DNA of 64,000 nucleotides from the NCBI RefSeq assembly GCF_018642165.1, contig NZ_JAHHZM010000002.1:515624-579623 (forward strand), given 5' to 3'. The first letter of the stretch is position 1. The number at the start of each line of letters is the position of its first letter. Position numbers and translations under genes: made by a program. Under the pieces are notes generated by a model. The model was not told the DNA's origin. It did not search any database and saw nothing but the letters and a program-made list of their open reading frames with translations. Shown in pieces: positions 35,806 through 43,268 of the stretch. The DNA is from Echinicola shivajiensis (GTDB taxonomy: Bacteria > Bacteroidota > Bacteroidia > Cytophagales > Cyclobacteriaceae).

Positions 35806-36403
35806 AATCCAATAATTTTTTATCTTCTATATATGCTTCCAGGTGATCGCCAACATTTACTTTTCCTACTCCGGCTGGAGTTCCAGTAAATATCAAGTCT
35901 CCCTTTTTTAACGTAAAAAATTGTGAAATGTATTCCAGAATGACTCCAAAGTCAAAAAGCATCATGGAAGTGTTTCCCTTTTGTTTTTGCTCACCATTAA
36001 TGTTTAAATGGAAATTGATATCATTAAAATCTTTGATGTCTTTTACCGGTAAAAATTGTCCAACAGGAGCTGAACCGTTGAATCCTTTGGCAATTTCCCA
36101 AGGCAAACCTTTTTCCTTACACTTTTTCTGAAGGTCCCTCGCTGTAAAATCAATGCCAATTCCTATTTCTTCAAAATATCTATGGGCAAATTCTCTTTTG
36201 ATAAATTTACCTTCTTTGTTGATTTTTAGAACCAATTCCACTTCATGGTGTATATCATTGGAGAAATCAGGCATATAAAAAGGCATATTGTTTTTCAATA
36301 ATGCCGTATCTGGTTTGAGAAAAACCACTGGGTTTTTGGGTCTTTCATTTTGAAGCTCTTCTATATGTTCTGTATAATTTCGGCCTATGGCAATGATTTT
36401 CAT
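35792..36403 (-). CDS. Fumarylacetoacetate hydrolase-family protein
   Basis: 203 residues, the short FAH-domain form. Signatures: KIIAIGRNYTEHIEELQNER at the start, PVVFLKPDTAL, HHEVELVLKI (metal-binding histidine and glutamates) and the closing LKKGDLIFTGTPAGVGKVN. Short members include acylpyruvases and oxaloacetate decarboxylases. It leads a five-gene unit (this gene, M23 peptidase, bcp, transketolase subunits). A similar but longer FAH enzyme is found in the fucose cluster. Confidence 0.88.
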   Translation of the reverse strand: MKIIAIGRNYTEHIEELQNERPKNPVVFLKPDTALLKNNMPFYMPDFSNDIHHEVELVLKINKEGKFIKREFAHRYFEEIGIGIDFTARDLQKKCKEKGLPWEIAKGFNGSAPVGQFLPVKDIKDFNDINFHLNINGEQKQKGNTSMMLFDFGVILEYISQFFTLKKGDLIFTGTPAGVGKVNVGDHLEAYIEDKKLLDFEIK

Positions 36404-36643
36404 GAAAGGTATAGATTTTAAGGTGCTTATGATTTCACAAAGAAACTATATATGCCTGTATTAATAAAATGTTTCTAAGGCATAATTCCTGAAGATTTGC
36501 ACTAAAGCTTGTTTTTGGCGGGTCAGCATCCTGAAATTTGAAAAAGAATTGGTCCAGTTAGAAAAATAAAATTTGTCTGATAAAATCAGATAGAAGGAAA
36601 ATGGCCTAACGTAATTGAAATATTAAACTTCTAGGATTTTCAA

Positions 36644-37126
36644 TTACTCGAAAACCGGCCTGAATGGATATACAATTCTTTTAAGAATGGTATGGATTCT
36701 GTTGGTAGGCTTTTTACTTGAATGAACTTTTCTGACAGGAGATTTTTGAGGATTTGTTTTCTTGATGGTAAATAATTTCAAATTAAAGGTCCTCTCATGT
36801 ACTTCCACTTCATAAATATCCAAAGCTGCTTTTTGGAAATTTTGATTTCCAAAGACTACTCTTATTTCTTTAGTTTCTTCATGCGAGTTTTGTCTAAGGA
36901 ATTCTTTTAAGGCTTGAAACAAATCCTTAGTTGTTAATGAGCAGATAGGATCACCTTCTTCAAAAACATGGATCTGGATGTATTTTTTACCTGTTAGAGC
37001 CTCTTTAAAAATTTCAACTTTGCCTAAGTTTAAACAACTTTTTGCAATTAATCCCGGCAGATATTCAATCTTGATCGGCATTTGAGGTACAATCTCCAAT
37101 AACTGAATAATGTCTTTTGTTTGCAT
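36644..37126 (-). CDS. DUF6428-like protein, divergent paralogue of the ars operon protein
   Basis: 160 residues from MQTKDIIQLLE, chosen because it aligns with the start of the ars-operon DUF6428 protein (MKTKEFIQHLR); an ATG five codons upstream is also possible. The middle IQIHVFEEGDPICSLTTKDL and VVFGNQNFQKAALDIYEV follow the same order as VQIWESELPDPTHRLNSKKA and FEYGNEDFHTALMNLGNI in the paralogue. It lacks the vicinal-cysteine tail and ends in a basic stretch. The role is unknown. It is on the ars strand, 314 bases after acr3. Confidence 0.65.
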   Translation of the reverse strand: MQTKDIIQLLEIVPQMPIKIEYLPGLIAKSCLNLGKVEIFKEALTGKKYIQIHVFEEGDPICSLTTKDLFQALKEFLRQNSHEETKEIRVVFGNQNFQKAALDIYEVEVHERTFNLKLFTIKKTNPQKSPVRKVHSSKKPTNRIHTILKRIVYPFRPVFE

Positions 37127-37440
37127 AAATTTGCCGTTCATTTAATATTGTAAGAATACGAAAAAAAAAGTTTAAATGCTTAAAAACCCATAAAAATCTT
37201 TTGGGTTTCTCTGAAATATTCAATTTAATAATTAGATAATATTATTTTTAGCGCGTAAATTGGTGAAAATCACCATGGTTAGGAGGAGAGCAAACTAAAG
37301 AGAATGTCCAAAATCTCATCAAATAAGTTGATAGCTACTGTAAAGCCAGAACTATGGGTTATGTGATGAGGTGAAATATTCTCTTTGGTATTCTTACTTA
37401 AGAAGAGCTTTGAATGCTATGTGGCTACGTGTAATTTGGA
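37127..37440. other. Intergenic stretch between DUF6428-like gene and acr3
   Basis: 314 bases, AT-rich. A small inverted repeat GGTGAAAATCACC occurs near 37261-37273. A plus-strand frame exists here but runs antisense into acr3 and is not supported. Confidence 0.45.
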
Positions 37441-38472
37441 TCAGGACGTATAATATTTGGATTTTAACAAGAACGAGAGCTTTACTAAAAGAATCAAAGC
37501 AGGTACTTCGATCAAAGGTCCTATTACCCCCACAAAGGCCTGACCGCTATGAATTCCAAATACAGCGATGGCCACTGCAATGGCTAGCTCAAAGTTATTC
37601 CCAGCAGCAGTAAATGCGACGGCGGCATTTTGGCTGTAATCTGCTCCCAGGAGCTTGCAGGTAATAAATCCAATAACAAACATGATCAGAAAGTATATCA
37701 ATAAAGGGATAGCAATTTGAACAACATCCAGTGGAATTTCTACGATCATTTCTCCCTTTAGGCTGAACATGATAATAATTGTCAATAGAAGTGCTACCAA
37801 GGTTATGGGAGAAATATTAGGGATAAAGGTCTCATTGTACCATTTTTCACTTTTCAAGCTACTCAGAAGGGGCCTGCTGATCATTCCAGCAAAGAAGGGG
37901 ATACCAAGATAAATCAATACACTTTCTGCGATCATGCTCATAGAAATGTCAACAATAGCACCATCTATACCGAAATAAGGAGGTAAAATGGTAATGAAAA
38001 ACCAAGCATAAAAACTATAAGCAAAAACCTGAAAGATGCTGTTTAAGGCTACCAGGCCTGCCCCATATTCTTTGCTTCCCTCTGCCAGATCATTCCATAC
38101 CAAGACCATTGCGATGCACCTGGCCAAACCTATCAGGATTAAGCCTGTCATGTATTCCGGTTGATCCCTGAGAAAGACCAAAGCTAGAACGAACATCAAA
38201 ACTGGTCCAATAATCCAGTTGAGCAAAAGGGAGATGCTCAGGATTTTGATATTTTTGAATACTTTGGGCAAAAGACTGTAATTGGCCTTGGCAAGTGGAG
38301 GATACATCATTAAGATCAATCCAATGGCAATAGGAATATTGGTGGTGCCCTGGCTATAACTATTGATCTTATCCGCAAATTGGGGAAATATGTATCCCAA
38401 TAGAATGCCAAGTCCCATGGCAAGGAAAATCCATAAGGTAAGGTACTGGTTGAGGAAGCTTAGTTTTTTCAT
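37441..38472 (-). CDS. acr3: ACR3-type arsenite efflux permease
   Basis: 343 residues from [10 protein letters not shown] (start at 38472; an earlier start gives seven extra codons). About ten membrane helices are visible. The family landmarks are [20 protein letters not shown] (about residues 112-131), whose cysteine is required for arsenite transport in characterised members, and [20 protein letters not shown] near residue 300. It exports trivalent arsenic across the inner membrane. It is the last gene of the ars unit, after arsC. Confidence 0.92.
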   Translation of the reverse strand: MKKLSFLNQYLTLWIFLAMGLGILLGYIFPQFADKINSYSQGTTNIPIAIGLILMMYPPLAKANYSLLPKVFKNIKILSISLLLNWIIGPVLMFVLALVFLRDQPEYMTGLILIGLARCIAMVLVWNDLAEGSKEYGAGLVALNSIFQVFAYSFYAWFFITILPPYFGIDGAIVDISMSMIAESVLIYLGIPFFAGMISRPLLSSLKSEKWYNETFIPNISPITLVALLLTIIIMFSLKGEMIVEIPLDVVQIAIPLLIYFLIMFVIGFITCKLLGADYSQNAAVAFTAAGNNFELAIAVAIAVFGIHSGQAFVGVIGPLIEVPALILLVKLSFLLKSKYYTS

Positions 38473-38543
38473 ATAAAGGTACTGTATAGCCATGCTTAGC
38501 CTGTTTAGTTGAGCATTAATGGCGAAAAGAAACTAAATAGGGG

Positions 38544-39167
38544 TTATTTGATATTGGAAAAGACATAAAGCATTTCCATGGCGATTTGATCTGATCTCTC
38601 TGAATATTTGTCTTCCTCTAAATCAGTATCATCAAATGCTTTTGGATCTTCATATCTTAAGGGAATTCTTTCTGAAGCGCCAGGAATATGTGGGCAATTT
38701 TGATCTGCATGGGAGCAAGTCATGATCGCGGCAAAATCATTTTGAGGATTGTTAATATCATCGTAAAGCTTTGAAAATGCCTTAAAGGAAGGGATATCCT
38801 CTCCAGGAAAGATTTCATAGAGCGGGTTTTCACTTCCCAATTTTGAAATCCTGAACCCTGCATTTTCTAGGGCTTTTACGGCTCTCCAATTGAAAGCAGT
38901 GATTTCTGTTCCTCCAGAATAACTTTGTACTGGGATATTGTAGTAATAAGCCGCCAATTGAGACCAGATTTGTCCCAATTGGCTTCTTCTTGAGTTATGT
39001 GTGCAGATAAAGTTCAGTTGCACGGTTTTTCCAGCTTCGTTTGCCTGCTTTACGTATTGGATTAATTGATTCAGCTCTTTTTCACGTTCCTCTTTTGGCT
39101 TAAAGGATTTTAATTGTTCAATCTTGGAGAGTAGTTCCGGGAAGATCTTTTTCTGTTTTTTATTCAT
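38544..39167 (-). CDS. arsC: Arsenate reductase, low-molecular-weight phosphatase type
   Basis: 207 residues. The phosphate-binding loop C55-x5-R61 (NFICTHNSRRSQ) opens the catalytic part, as in the LMW tyrosine phosphatase fold of ArsC from Gram-positives. Downstream cysteines in AIMTCSHADQNCPHIPG (about 149-165) fit the relay cysteines that pass electrons to thioredoxin. It reduces arsenate to arsenite for export. The start lies just 6 bases after the end of the DUF6428 gene, so they are cotranscribed. Confidence 0.92.
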   Translation of the reverse strand: MNKKQKKIFPELLSKIEQLKSFKPKEEREKELNQLIQYVKQANEAGKTVQLNFICTHNSRRSQLGQIWSQLAAYYYNIPVQSYSGGTEITAFNWRAVKALENAGFRISKLGSENPLYEIFPGEDIPSFKAFSKLYDDINNPQNDFAAIMTCSHADQNCPHIPGASERIPLRYEDPKAFDDTDLEEDKYSERSDQIAMEMLYVFSNIK

Positions 39168-39173
39168 ATTGAT

Positions 39174-39716
39174 TTAACAGCAATTTGATTCTGGCTCACA
39201 TTTTAAGGTGTTCGTTGATTTAAGTGATTTCAAAGGTACTTTGATTTTTGTTTTTGGGCTTGGGCAACATGCAGCGGCTTTTTCTTCAGGGCTATTGGCA
39301 CGGTCCTTAGCTTTACATGTAGTGCTGGTTTCGAATAATTGAATATGAAGATTTCCATCAGAAACGGAAATATTCCCCAAGTTCATCAAAGCCGTATGAA
39401 AGTCCTCATTTCCATATTCAAATTTAATATCTGTTTCTTGAAAAGTAGGTCTAACCTTTTCAACCAAGTCAAATATTTTAAGCGCTTTCTTACTGTTTAA
39501 TCTATGAGTAGGATCGGGAAGCTCACTTTCCCAAATTTGCACATGGGTTTCTTGCCATTGATTTCTAATACCTCCGCAATCAACGGTATCAAAATTGACA
39601 TTTTTTATCTCTGTAATGTGAAAGTCAGCTCTTACAAATTGACCTTCTGCATATTCGATTAGTAAGGGTATATCTTGGTTTTCCCTTAGGTGCTGGATAA
39701 ATTCTTTGGTTTTCAT
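39174..39716 (-). CDS. DUF6428 protein with cysteine-rich tail, ars operon member
   Basis: 180 residues from ATG at 39716 (a TTG twelve bases upstream is possible but lies in the operator-like repeat). The folded part is beta-rich with NFDTVDCGGIRNQWQETHVQ (41-60) and FEYGNEDFHTALMNLG. The tail holds C134, C150-C151, C173 and C179-C180. Paired cysteines of this sort bind arsenite in ArsD and some ArsR proteins, so arsenic binding or sensing is likely, but this is inference. It lies between arsR and arsC. No enzymatic activity is known for the family. Confidence 0.85.
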   Translation of the reverse strand: MKTKEFIQHLRENQDIPLLIEYAEGQFVRADFHITEIKNVNFDTVDCGGIRNQWQETHVQIWESELPDPTHRLNSKKALKIFDLVEKVRPTFQETDIKFEYGNEDFHTALMNLGNISVSDGNLHIQLFETSTTCKAKDRANSPEEKAAACCPSPKTKIKVPLKSLKSTNTLKCEPESNCC

Positions 39717-39721
39717 GATAA

Positions 39722-39738
39722 ATTGCAATATTACGATA
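39722..39738. promoter_or_regulatory. Possible second ArsR site before the DUF6428 gene
   Basis: TTGCAATATTACGATA resembles the main operator half (TCGCAATATAGCGATA). It lies in the 39-base gap between arsR and the DUF6428 start. Similarity is partial. Confidence 0.35.
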
Positions 39739-39755
39739 GTTGATGATAAATTTTT

Positions 39756-40091
39756 TTAACAACAGTTTTGTTTGTCTTCCATGTTGTATTGGTCAAATAA
39801 CTCGTTAAATAGCTCCTTAATGCTTAGCCATTTGGATGGGTTGATACAATAGCTCATAGAAACCCCTTCAATGGTGCCTTGAATAATGTTCAGGTTTTTC
39901 AGTTCTCTTAAGTGTTGGCTTATTGTAGCTTGGGCAAGGCCTAGTTCCTGGACCAATTCACCGTTGATACAGGCATTGGTTCTTAGTAAATGCTGTATAA
40001 TAGCTATTCTTGCTGGATGGGCGAAAGCCTTGGCGATCAATGCAAGTTCATTCTGCTCTTTAGTGAATAAATCTGTTTTTGTAATTCCCAT
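39756..40091 (-). CDS. arsR: ArsR-type repressor with C-terminal cysteine pair
   Basis: 111 residues. The winged helix is clear: AKAFAHPARIAIIQHLLRTN (22-41), then GELVQELGLAQATISQHLRE (45-64) with the recognition helix. The C terminus is QNCC, a vicinal pair like those that form arsenite sites in some ArsR proteins; C42 and C87 (approximate) are additional. It represses its own operon until arsenite binds. It is the first gene of the arsR-DUF6428-arsC-acr3 unit. Confidence 0.92.
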   Translation of the reverse strand: MGITKTDLFTKEQNELALIAKAFAHPARIAIIQHLLRTNACINGELVQELGLAQATISQHLRELKNLNIIQGTIEGVSMSYCINPSKWLSIKELFNELFDQYNMEDKQNCC

Positions 40092-40104
40092 TGTTTAATT
40101 GTTG

Positions 40105-40122
40105 TATCGCAATATAGCGATA
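40105..40122. promoter_or_regulatory. ArsR operator
   Basis: Inverted repeat TATCGC-AATATA-GCGATA, starting 14 bases before the arsR ATG. Position and symmetry fit a winged-helix repressor dimer controlling its own operon. Confidence 0.7.
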
Positions 40123-40361
40123 ATAAGTTTTGTTGCCAAAAAAGTCATGCGTAAAGTGCGAAGAAAGGCCTGGTTGAAAAATACTCTTTATTAAAAACCG
40201 TTGAATTATAGTCAGTTTGACCAAAAGGTGATATTATTGTTGGGTAATTGTAAATTCATTCATATTTGATTAATTTATAATTATAAAATTAGGTGGTCAC
40301 GTATATTCTCGCGCAGAGTTTAAATTTGACGAATACCCAAAGTAGAGAAGGAGATTAAATT

Positions 40362-41030
40362 ATGAAATGGGCTTATAATATTAATAATAGGGTAAAAATT
40401 TCATTATTGTTGATGGTGGTTTTTACTTCTGTGTTCATTAAGAACCTTCTTGAAGAGGAGAACGTGTCTGATTTGGCAGGTTCATTTACAACTATTTATA
40501 AAGATAGGTTATTACCTGAGAGCTATATTTTTCATCTATCTGAGATTCTATATAAAAAGCGAATTTTTATTGATCAGTGCAATAACCAGCAAGAGTTTTT
40601 GACTGGATCGGCTGATAATGTGAATTATAATCACCAGATCGATTCCATCATATTGGATTTTAAGGGTACTTTATTGACAGAAGATGAGGCCATTTATTTA
40701 AGGGCCCTTCAGGATGATATTAATTTGATTTATGGTTTGGAAAATGAGCTGACTGAGGAGCAGGTGTCTGCTGATGATTTTGCTGCAGTAAAGGTCAATT
40801 CAGATCAATTAATTTCCCAGGCAGCGGATAAGCTCAATAAGTTATCAGAAATCCAATTGTCGGTAGGAAAGGAGCTTAATGATCATTCCCAAAAAATTGT
40901 GGCAGGAAATTCTATATTGACAAGGTTTGAAACGGCCCTGCTTATAATTCTTGCTTTGGTGATCAATGCACTGATTTTTGGATTGGTTTCCAGTAGAAGT
41001 AAAATAAAACAAAGAGCACATTTGAACTAA
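40362..41030 (+). CDS. Sensor-only protein with 4HB_MCP-type periplasmic domain
   Basis: 222 residues: one N-terminal membrane helix (about 13-29), a helical periplasmic domain of about 155 residues and a second helix (about 190-208), then only ten cytoplasmic residues (SRSKIKQRAHLN). The layout and helical heptads resemble the four-helix-bundle ligand domain of chemoreceptors, but no methyl-accepting or kinase domain follows. It could sense and signal through another membrane protein. It is separately transcribed and closed by a terminator before the ABC exporter. Confidence 0.72.
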   Translation: MKWAYNINNRVKISLLLMVVFTSVFIKNLLEEENVSDLAGSFTTIYKDRLLPESYIFHLSEILYKKRIFIDQCNNQQEFLTGSADNVNYNHQIDSIILDFKGTLLTEDEAIYLRALQDDINLIYGLENELTEEQVSADDFAAVKVNSDQLISQAADKLNKLSEIQLSVGKELNDHSQKIVAGNSILTRFETALLIILALVINALIFGLVSSRSKIKQRAHLN

Positions 41031-41051
41031 TATTTAAATAAAAGCATTAAT

Positions 41052-41085
41052 AGAGGCAGTTTTTGGAGAAAATTGCCTCTTTTTA
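41052..41085 (+). terminator. Terminator after the 4HB sensor gene
   Basis: Arms AGAGGCA / TGCCTCT extended by weaker pairing, followed by TTTTTATTT. Confidence 0.75.
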
Positions 41086-41094
41086 TTTAATACT

Positions 41095-42843
41095 ATGACA
41101 AAGTCCAATAAAGAAAGAAAGGTGACCATAGGTCATGTTTTTAAAACCATCATTTGGCCCAGAAGAAACCAATTGTTTCTGGGATTGTTTCTGATCATTA
41201 TAAGTAGATTGTCGGGTTTGGTTTTGCCGGGAGCCAGTAAATACCTTATGGATGATGTCATACCCAATTCCAATATGGAATTGCTTAAATGGCTGGTGAT
41301 AGCTGTGGGGGTGGCCGTTTCGGTACAAGCTGTAACCTCATTTATATTGACCCAAATACTTAGTGTTGAAGCACAGCATTTGATTGCTAGGTTAAGGGTG
41401 AAGGTACAGCAGCATATTATCCGATTGCCAATTCGCTTCTTTGATAATGCCAAGACAGGAGAATTGGTGTCGCGGATCATGACGGATGTGGAAGGAGTGA
41501 GGAATTTGGTAGGGACTGGCCTAGCCCAAATGGTCGGAGGAATTCTTACCTCGATTATTTGTCTGGGATTGTTAATCTATATCAGCCCCATGATGACACT
41601 ATATGTTTTGGTTCCTGTAGTTATTTTTGGCCTTATCTCCTTAAAAGCTTTTGGACGGATAAGGCCTATTTTCAGGGAAAGGGGGAAAATCAATGCACAG
41701 GTAACTGGAAGGTTGACCGAAACTTTGGGAGGTATCCGTGTCATCAAAGGTTTCAATGCCGAGGAACAGGAAATTAAAACATTTGAGGATGGAGTTCTAA
41801 GGCTTTATAAGAATATCAAATCAAGTTTGACAGCGACTAGTATGGTCACAAGTTCTGCTACCTTTCTACTTGGTTTGGCCTCTGCAGGTATTATGGGTAT
41901 AGGAGGCTATATGATCATGAATGAAAGCATGACATTTGGGGACTTTTTGGCTTTCACCCTTTATTTGGGATTTATGATTGCCCCTATTGTACAAATGAGC
42001 AATATAGGAAGCCAACTGACAGAAGCTTTTGCGGGCTTGGATAGGACGGAGGAAATTATGAATATTCCATTGGAAGAGGATGCCACTAATCGAAATATTC
42101 AGCTTCCTAGGATACATGGCGATGTTGTATTTGACCAAGTAAGCTTTGCTTATGAAGAAGGGAAAAATGTGATAAAAGAAGTAAGTTTTGAGGCAGAAGC
42201 AGGTACAATGACGGCTTTGGTAGGAACTTCAGGTTCTGGGAAAACCACTATTGCTGGTTTGGTGGCCTCTTTTTTAAATCCTGCCAGTGGAACCGTATTA
42301 ATAGATGGGCAAGATTTACAGCAGGTCAGCTTATCAAGCTATAGGGGGCAGTTGGGAGTGGTCCTGCAGGATGATTTCCTTTTTGAAGGAACCATCAAGG
42401 AGAATATTTTATTCCCAAGGCCAGACGCTAGTGAATCTGAATTGATGCAGGCAGTATATGCGGCCCATGTGCATGAGTTTACAGATCGCTTTGAGGAAGG
42501 TTTGGATACTTTGATAGGAGAGCGGGGAGTGAAATTGTCCGGGGGGCAAAAGCAAAGAATTGCCATTGCCCGGGCCATCTTGGCGGATCCAAGGATTTTG
42601 ATTTTGGATGAAGCTACATCCAATCTGGATACGGAAAGTGAGACTTTGATTCAAGCCAGTTTGAAGGAGCTGATGAAGGGTCGAACCACCTTTGTCATTG
42701 CTCACCGCTTAAGCACCATCCGACAGGCTAACCAGATTTTGGTGGTGGAAAAAGGCCAAATTGTAGAGAGAGGAAGGCATGATGAATTGATGGAAAAGCA
42801 GGGTAGGTATTTTGATCTGTATACTTATCAGGCGAGAATTTAG
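41095..42843 (+). CDS. ABC exporter with fused membrane and ATPase domains (MsbA-like)
   Basis: 582 residues. The six-helix membrane domain covers about residues 20-315, the ATPase about 340-580. Walker A is VGTSGSGKTT, the Q loop is VVLQDDFLFEGTIKENI, the signature is KLSGGQKQRIAIARAIL and Walker B is RILILDEATSNLD; the switch histidine is in VIAHRLSTI. The likely substrate is lipid A, other lipids or a toxic compound; it cannot be told apart by sequence. It is one gene on its own. Confidence 0.92.
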   Translation: MTKSNKERKVTIGHVFKTIIWPRRNQLFLGLFLIIISRLSGLVLPGASKYLMDDVIPNSNMELLKWLVIAVGVAVSVQAVTSFILTQILSVEAQHLIARLRVKVQQHIIRLPIRFFDNAKTGELVSRIMTDVEGVRNLVGTGLAQMVGGILTSIICLGLLIYISPMMTLYVLVPVVIFGLISLKAFGRIRPIFRERGKINAQVTGRLTETLGGIRVIKGFNAEEQEIKTFEDGVLRLYKNIKSSLTATSMVTSSATFLLGLASAGIMGIGGYMIMNESMTFGDFLAFTLYLGFMIAPIVQMSNIGSQLTEAFAGLDRTEEIMNIPLEEDATNRNIQLPRIHGDVVFDQVSFAYEEGKNVIKEVSFEAEAGTMTALVGTSGSGKTTIAGLVASFLNPASGTVLIDGQDLQQVSLSSYRGQLGVVLQDDFLFEGTIKENILFPRPDASESELMQAVYAAHVHEFTDRFEEGLDTLIGERGVKLSGGQKQRIAIARAILADPRILILDEATSNLDTESETLIQASLKELMKGRTTFVIAHRLSTIRQANQILVVEKGQIVERGRHDELMEKQGRYFDLYTYQARI

Positions 42844-42847
42844 AATA

Positions 42848-42920
42848 AAGTACGAAGTATAATGTAGGAGGTACGAAGTAGGAAGTGGGAAGAGGGAAGT
42901 ATGAAGTTGGAAATATGGAG
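42848..42920 (+). repeat. Degenerate short tandem repeat (GAAGT/GGAAGT)
   Basis: Successive units such as TACGAAGTA, GGTACGAAGTAGGAAGTGGG, GGGAAGTATGAAGTTGGAAA. The period is about 7 bases with drift. Such purine-rich strings occur after genes in many Bacteroidota. Confidence 0.6.
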
Positions 42921-43040
42921 TGAAAAGATGAAAAATTGGAAGGTAGGCTTCTGATGATTTATTCAGAATGATTTTGTCAGGTCGAATTTGACTTTGTCGC
43001 AAGACAGGTGGAGTCGAGCCCCTTGTATTAAATTGAAAAA

Positions 43041-43090
43041 GCTGTTCCTGATTTGTAATCAGGAACAGCAATAAAATGGATTTACAATCC
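43041..43090. repeat. Third copy of the hairpin repeat (two hairpins)
   Basis: Arms GCTGTTCCTGATT / AATCAGGAACAGC (43041-43069) with a TGT loop, then GGATT / AATCC (43078-43090). The first hairpin matches the tandem copies near 30050. The third hairpin is missing. Confidence 0.72.
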
Positions 43091-43092
43091 TA

Positions 43093-43268
43093 TTTAACCC
43101 GAACTATGTGATAGGAGTCGTAATGAGGTTTTAAAGTGCAAGAAAATCGGACTGTTTGGAGACTGAGGCATAGCATCGCTATGGTGAAGTCGAAAACAGT
43201 AGCAAATCGACTGATTTTAAAGCAATTTCAAATCGCAATAGATTTGCTATTGCATAGTTCGGGTTTAA
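43093..43268. mobile_element. MITE-like inverted-repeat element (AACCCGAACTATG ends)
   Basis: 13-base perfect ends AACCCGAACTATG (43096-43108) and CATAGTTCGGGTT (43253-43265), about 170 bases. Internally ACTGTTT...AAACAGT with GGCATAGC/GCTATG forms a further hairpin. No transposase. The right end supplies the TAA stop codon of the adjacent M56 gene. Confidence 0.7.

Larger units (their letters stand above)
42844..43264. other. 421-base intergenic stretch of several repeats
   Basis: No gene. From left: a degenerate GAAGT/GGAAGT-rich stretch, a tail with a two-hairpin repeat, and an inverted-repeat element. Each is described separately. Confidence 0.6.

Noticed and set aside
37371..37613. 80-codon plus-strand frame
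   Set aside because: Antisense to acr3; rich in W, R and Y, not protein-like.
42709..43071. 120-codon minus-strand frame
   Set aside because: Formed by the GAAGT repeat read backwards (serine/leucine/tyrosine strings) and overlaps the ABC gene end.
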